The notes under the pieces: model-generated
The model's input: only the letters and a program-made list of their open reading frames with translations
Database searches by the model: none
Told to the model about the DNA's origin: nothing
Shown: positions 59,239-64,000 of the stretch, piece by piece
Layout of the letters: each line of letters opens with the position of its first letter
Numbering within the stretch: the stretch's first letter is position 1
Source of the DNA: Penium margaritaceum
Taxonomy: Eukaryota; Streptophyta; Zygnematophyceae; Desmidiales; Peniaceae
Reading direction: 5' to 3'
Assembly (NCBI GenBank): GCA_023375785.1
Contig: SZWC01000081.1
Location: 284,230-348,229 of the forward strand
DNA: 64,000 nucleotides
Made by a program: the position numbers and the translations under genes

Positions 59239-59342
59239 GGGCCTGATAGCCTCCAACGTTCACGTCTTCCGCAGCGCACGGGATCGTCATCTTGGACGTC
59301 GCCGTGATGTTCTGAGAACTCGTCGGAGTAGCAGCTGTGCAC

Positions 59343-62300
59343 ATGGCGCAGAAGGAGACGCAGCCCATTCAGAAGTATGCGGGCGGCCCAGGCTTTGGGC
59401 TATGGAGGTGGCACTTCGAGTTGCACCTTGCGCATAAGGGGCTGCTTGATGTCATGCTGGGAAAGGAGGTGCTCACAGAGGCGACTGCTACAGACGCGGA
59501 GAAGCAGGCCTTCGAAAAGAAGAACACGGAGGCACTCATGCTCCTGATGTCCGGGACGGCCGAGTCGCAGTGGGGTTACTTCCACGGGTGCAAGCTGGCA
59601 GCCGAAGCTTGGCAAAAACTCTGCTCCATCCATCAATCCAAGTCGCTGGCGAACAAAATCTTCGTAATGAAGCGACTCCTCACGGTGAGAATCGAGGAGG
59701 GAGATGATGTCATCTCCGCCATGCAGCAGATCGAGTCGCTCGCCTCGCAATGCAATGATGTGGGGTGGAAGATCGACACACAGCTGCAGGCGATGGCCCT
59801 CCTCATGGCCCTACCTGATAGTTGGGGCCCACTCATCACCGTCCTCGGAGGATGGGCAAAGGACAAGCTCACATATGGCGCGGTCGCAGAGTACATCCGC
59901 AACAAGGCGTTGCGCCGGAGCTGCGGGGAGTCCTCGTCTTCCTGATCGGCCCTTGTCACCAAAACGCGTGTTGGCGGAAACGGGGGCAAAGGAAGCGGCG
60001 GAAGAGGCGGCGGCAAGAAGGGCGCCAAGAAAGGTGCGTGCCGCAATTGCGGCAAGGAGGGCCATTGGGCCCGCGAGTGCCCGGAGGAGGCGAAGACCGG
60101 CGGCAAAAACAGCAAGGGCAGGTCGCTCCTCAACGGCAACAAGAATCACTTCCTCAAGAAGGCCAAGAGGCGGTGCCTGGATTCCGGGGCCGAGGAGCAC
60201 ACCCAAGTCGAGAAGGTGGGGTTCGTCACCTACGAGAAGTCCTCCAAGTCGATGGTGGTCGCGAACGACAAAGTCGAGCCGGCGGCCGGCCAAGGCGACG
60301 TGGAGGTGGAAGTCGTGGTGGGCGGTAAGAAGGAGCTGTGCACAATCCGTGATATGCAGCACGTCCCCGGCCTGGCTGACATCCTGAGTGTCAGCCGATT
60401 GACGGACAAGGGATATGAGGTGCTCTTCCGCAGGAAAGGCGCAGTGGTGCGCATCGACGGCGATGGCGAGGTCGTGCTGGAGGCAAAGCGCGAGGGCGGT
60501 CTCTACATCGTGGAGACCAAGGAGTCTGCAGCATCGGACGCAGCAGACTCGCAGAAGAGCGTCGTCAACATGGCCAAGGGAGGAAGCGCTGATCTGGAGC
60601 TCTGCCACCGACGGTTGGGGCATTCGGCGTCCGCAACCGTTAAGGAGATGGCGAAGTGTGACATGGTGCACGGCCTCGTCATCGACGGTGCAGCAGACGC
60701 TGCAGCAGATACAGCAGCGCACAAAAAGTGCGAGCCTTGCATTTTGGGCAAGGCGCGGCGCAAGCCGTTCAATGAGAACGAGGCTCGCGCAAAGGACCTG
60801 CTGGAGGTCGTGCACAGCGACGTGTGCGGACCGTTCAAAACGCCGTCAAATGGCGGCTTGAGATACTTCGTCACCTTCATTGACGACTGCAGCAGGAAGC
60901 TCTACGTGTACTTCATGAAGCGGAAAGGCGAGGTCCTGGACCGGCTGAAGGAGTGCGTCGCAGTGGTGGAGAGGCAGACTGGCCGGAAGGTCAGAGCGCT
61001 ACGCAGCGACAATGGCGGAGAGTACGTGGGCTGCAGCGGGTGGATGAAGCAGCAGGGCATCAAGTGGAAACCCACTATGCCGTACTCGCCATAGTCCAAC
61101 GGAGTGGTGGAACGGGCAAACCAGACGCTGCTCAACATGGTGCGAACCATGCTTGTCGATGCGGGGTTGCCGCGAGGGTTCTGGGCGGAGGCTGTGCGTA
61201 CAACGAGCTACACCATCAACCTCACCCCAACAGCGGTGCTGAAGGGTAAGGGCGGCTGGAAGACGCCGCAGGAGGTTTGGAGTGGGCGCAAACCAAACGT
61301 GGCGCACCTGAAGGTGTTCGGGTGCAAGGCGCACGCGATGGTGCAGGCGGCGCAACGACGCAACAGCAAGCTGGAACCGCGGGCGAAGCCGTGCTTGTTC
61401 CTCGGCTACGAGAGTGTACAAAAGGCGTATCAGCTCTGGGACCCGCGTACGCAAGAGATCATCCGCAACCGTGATGTCGAGTTCGACGAGCAGCAGAGCT
61501 TCAGCAGCAGCAGCAGCAGCAACGACATGAGCATCGGGAACACTCCAAAACAGGGGGAGTGGTTCCAGCTCCTTGAATACGAGGAGGAGCCGGTGGACGC
61601 GGAGGTCGATGATGCGGCGTCTGAGCGCGGCGGTGTAGCAAGGGCAGCAGCCGACGCGGAGGACTCCGACGACGATGCAGCTGGGCTGGAGATCTGGCGG
61701 AATGATCCGTCGAAGGAGGCACCGCGGGTGCCGAAGCGCGCACTCCCGGCGGAGTTCGCGTCGGGCGTTGGAGAAAAATACTCCGGACGCGCCGCGCGTC
61801 CGGTTGATGGTTCACCGGAGCGGGAGGGATCCTCGGGGAGCCGTCCAGTCGATGATTCACCGGAGCGGGCTGATTCGGAAGGATAGCAGTAGAGCGACGA
61901 GACGCCGCCAAGACTGCCGCGCCGCAGCAGGAGGCAGCGGAGAGTGGCAGTGGCGAAGCGTTTCAACGCAGGCACCGGTCGATGGATCGGCATGACGCGT
62001 TGCATGCTGGCTGCATCATCGGAACCGACAACCGTGCAAGAGGCACTTGCGCGGCCCGAGGGGAAGCAATGGGATGCCGCCATCAAGTCGGAGTTGGCGT
62101 CCATTGCTGAAAACGACACTTGGCAGCTGGTTGACAGGCCGAAAGACGCCAAGGTCATCAGCTCCAAGTGGGTCTTCAAGACCAAGTTCACAAAGGAAGG
62201 CGTGGTTGACAAGTACAAGGCGCGGCTCGTGGCGAAGGGGTACGCACAGCGTAAGGGCGAGCACTACGATGAGACGTTCGCCCCCGTCGCCAAGTTCACA

Positions 62301-63911
62301 AGCATCCGGACGATCCTTGCGGTGGCAGCCGCGAAGGACATGGAGCTCCACCAAATGGACGTAAAGACAGCCTTCCTCAACGGCATCATCGACAAAGGAA
62401 TCTACATGGAGGTGCCAGAGGGGGTGGAGGCACCGGAGGGCAAGGTGTGCAAGCTACGGAAGTCCTTGTACGGGCTAAAACAATCGCCCCGATGCTGGTA
62501 CCAACAGATGGACAGCTNGGCTCGTGGCGAAGGGGTACGCACAGCGTAAGGGCGAGCACTACGATGAGACGTTCGCCCCCGTCGCCAAGTTCACAAGCAT
62601 CCGGACGATCCTTGCGGTGGCAGCCGCGAAGGACATGGAGCTCCACCAAATGGACGTAAAGACAGCCTTCCTCAACGGCATCATCGACAAAGGAATCTAC
62701 ATGGAGGTGCCAGAGGGGGTGGAGGCACCGGAGGGCAAGGTGTGCAAGCTACGGAAGTCCTTGTACGGGCTAACACAATAGCCCCGATGCTGGTACCAAC
62801 AGATGGACAGCTTCATGGCACAAATCGGCTTCAAGCGCTGTGAGGCGGATCACAGCGTGTACGTGCAGCGCAGCAAGAAGCTCCATCAGATTGTCGCACT
62901 CTACGTGGACAATCTGATCTTGTGCTCCTCAGACCTATCGAGCCTACAGCAGCTGAAAGAGCAGCTGAGCAGCAGGTTCCAGATGTCGGACATGGGGGAG
63001 CTGAGTTCTACCTCGAGGTGAGCATTACACGGAACCGGAGGGCGCGCACGCTTGAGTTGGGACAGGCAAAATACGTGGCCGAGGTACTAAAGCGGTACGG
63101 CATGGAGGGCTGCAAACCAGTGTGCAGTCATGTCTCCACGACCTGTGAACTAAGTGTGGCAATGGCGACGCAAACAAAAGAAGAGCGGGAGGATATGGCA
63201 GGGGTGCCCTACCAATCGGCGGTGGGCAGCCTCATGTACGCCATGGTGGCGACTCGACCGGATCTGGCCTACGCGGTGGGCCAAGTGAGCAGGTACATGG
63301 CCGATCGAGGGCCACTACACTGGCAGGCGGTCAAGCGCATCCTCCGCTACCTGCAGGCGACGCGCCACGTGCGCCTGAGGTTCGACGGCAAAGGGCGGAC
63401 GGACCCTTTGCGCCTGGTCTACTACACGGATGCAGACTACGCTGGCGATGTGGACAAGCGGAACTCTACATCCGGCTACGTGTTCTTCCTCGCTGGTGCA
63501 GCGGTCTCTTGGTGCAGCAGGAACCAGGACTGCGTCGCCACCTCCACAGTGGAAGCGGAGTACATCGCGCTGGCCCAGGCGGTCAAGGAGGCGGTGTGGC
63601 TCCGCAGGTTGCTGGGGGAGCTGGGCGTGCCGCAGCAGGAGCCAACGGTGGTGCAAGAGGACAACACCGGCTCCATCTCGCTGACCAACAACCCGACGCA
63701 GCACAGGAGGACGAAGCACATCGACGTGCGTTACCANTACGCACGGGACATGGTCGAGAAGGGGCAGGTGGTGCTGCAGCACTGCAGCACGCACAACATG
63801 CTTGCGGATTGCTTGACCAAAGCGCAACCCGCGGACCGGCACGCGCTGAGCGTGGCCGGGCTTGGGATGACCAGCTATGATGGGCTGGAGGGCACAGCGG
63901 AAGATGAGTAA
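59343..63911 (+). pseudogene. Family C gag-pol region
   Basis: Gag (about 59343-59930) has WRWHFELHLAHKGLLDVML, KSLANKIFVMKRLLTVRIEEGD and WGPLITVLGGWAKDKLTYGAV blocks, then the zinc knuckle CRNCGKEGHWAREC (about 60037-60080). A protease-like DSGAEEHTQ block lies near 60180. Pre-integrase has CHRRLGHSASATVKEM and CEPCILGKARRKPF (about 60600-60780). Integrase has HSDVCGPFKTPSNGGLRYF, SDNGGEY and GVVERANQTLLNMVRTML (about 60810-61480). A Ser/Glu/Asp-rich linker (61480-62040) leads to RT with SSKWVFKTKFTKEG and [12 protein letters not shown] (about 62100-63010) and RNase H with YTDADYAGDVDKRNSTSGYVF, TVEAEYIALAQAVKEAVWLRRL and RRTKHIDVRY (about 63400-63880). Products would form the particle, process it, copy the RNA and integrate the DNA. 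A few breaks are present. Confidence 0.88.
62224..62812. other. Assembly duplication around a single N in family C RT
   Basis: 294 bases (62224-62517) recur almost identically at 62519-62812 with one N at 62518. The two copies differ at only a few bases, as two reads or alleles of one contig end would. Probably an artefact. Confidence 0.85.
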
Positions 63912-63939
63912 GAGCAAGCTGGAGCAGCGGGCATGGCAG

Positions 63940-63954
63940 GTGCAAGGGGGAGAA
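63940..63954 (+). promoter_or_regulatory. Polypurine tract of family C
   Basis: GTGCAAGGGGGAGAA immediately before the 3' LTR. It primes plus-strand DNA synthesis in LTR elements. The related tract GTGCAAGGGAGAG precedes the D LTR at 13247. Confidence 0.8.
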
Positions 63955-64000
63955 TGTTGAAAAATTGCCCCTCCGCATGCCCAAGTGCGACGCCGGGAGG
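63955..64000 (+). repeat. Start of family C 3' LTR (cut by window end)
   Basis: TGTTGAAAAATTGCCCC... is 46 bp here and matches 58048 onward with only a few differences. Confidence 0.9.

Larger units (their letters stand above)
58048..64000 (+). mobile_element. Family C copia element, nearly whole (copy C2)
   Basis: 5' LTR 58048-59221, half-tRNA primer site, gag from ATG 59343, pol to about 63911, a purine tract at 63940-63954 and the 3' LTR from 63955, which runs off the window. All copia domains are present in order, and this is the youngest-looking element here. It looks close to whole, with about three to five breaks, some of which fall where the assembly itself is faulty. Two assembly artefacts (at N 58485 and N 62518) lengthen it by about 500 bp. 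GC content is higher than in families A and B. The copy at 7.2-9.8 kb is an older, partial relative. Confidence 0.93.

Noticed and set aside
62224-62812. Tandem duplication within family C RT
   Set aside because: Near-identical copies around an N; treated as a contig-join artefact.

Overview
This window is a eukaryotic transposon graveyard. I could assign almost every base to Ty1/copia (Pseudoviridae-type) LTR retrotransposons, mostly broken, nested and rearranged, and I found no convincing host gene, rRNA or tRNA gene. The domain order gag, zinc knuckle, protease, pre-integrase/integrase, reverse transcriptase (RT), RNase H places all of them in copia. The organism is a eukaryote with a repeat-rich nuclear genome. 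Plant-like copia proteins suggest the green lineage, perhaps a streptophyte alga or early land plant, but that is inference. Runs of N and unmerged duplicated contig ends show a draft scaffold.

At least six families can be told apart; the letters are mine. Family A (LTR about 735 bp, TGTTGG...CCAACA) dominates: about 19 whole or partial LTRs and nine or more internal fragments lie between 1 and 53.8 kb. Family B (LTR about 760-770 bp, TGTTGAC...TGACA) has four copies, at 3.5-7.2, 17.8-20.5, 46.0-49.5 and 52.4-56.4 kb. Family C has a nearly whole copy at 58,048 to beyond the window end and a fragment at 7.2-9.8 kb. Family D has a 3' end at 12.5-14.0 kb and a solo LTR at 28.1-28.9 kb. Family E (14.3-17.8 kb) is a relative of B. 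Family F is an AT-rich 3' end at 20.8-21.5 kb.

Layout: 1-3.45 kb A (+) with a tandem partial LTR; 3.45-7.2 B (-); 7.2-9.8 C (-); 9.8-12.55 A (-); 12.55-14.0 D (+); 14.3-17.8 E (-); 17.8-20.5 B (-); 20.5-21.5 A LTR piece and F tail (+); 21.5-30.6 two A copies (+), the second carrying a solo D LTR; 30.6-46.0 a pile of A copies (-) with inverted LTR pieces; 46.0-49.5 B (-); 49.5-52.4 old, AT-rich, largely unassigned DNA holding a solo A LTR; 52.4-56.4 B (+) with a solo A LTR; 56.4-58.05 a primer-site-led, CT-rich stretch with 155-bp repeats; 58.05-64.0 C (+).

The main points are: (1) two primer-binding modes side by side, with family A matching the 3' end of initiator tRNA-Met and families B and C matching its anticodon region, as in half-tRNA priming; (2) two solo LTRs with perfect 5-bp target duplications; (3) family A nested in family A gag at one shared site, followed by an inverted and a direct segmental duplication; (4) assembly artefacts at five N positions that imitate tandem duplications.
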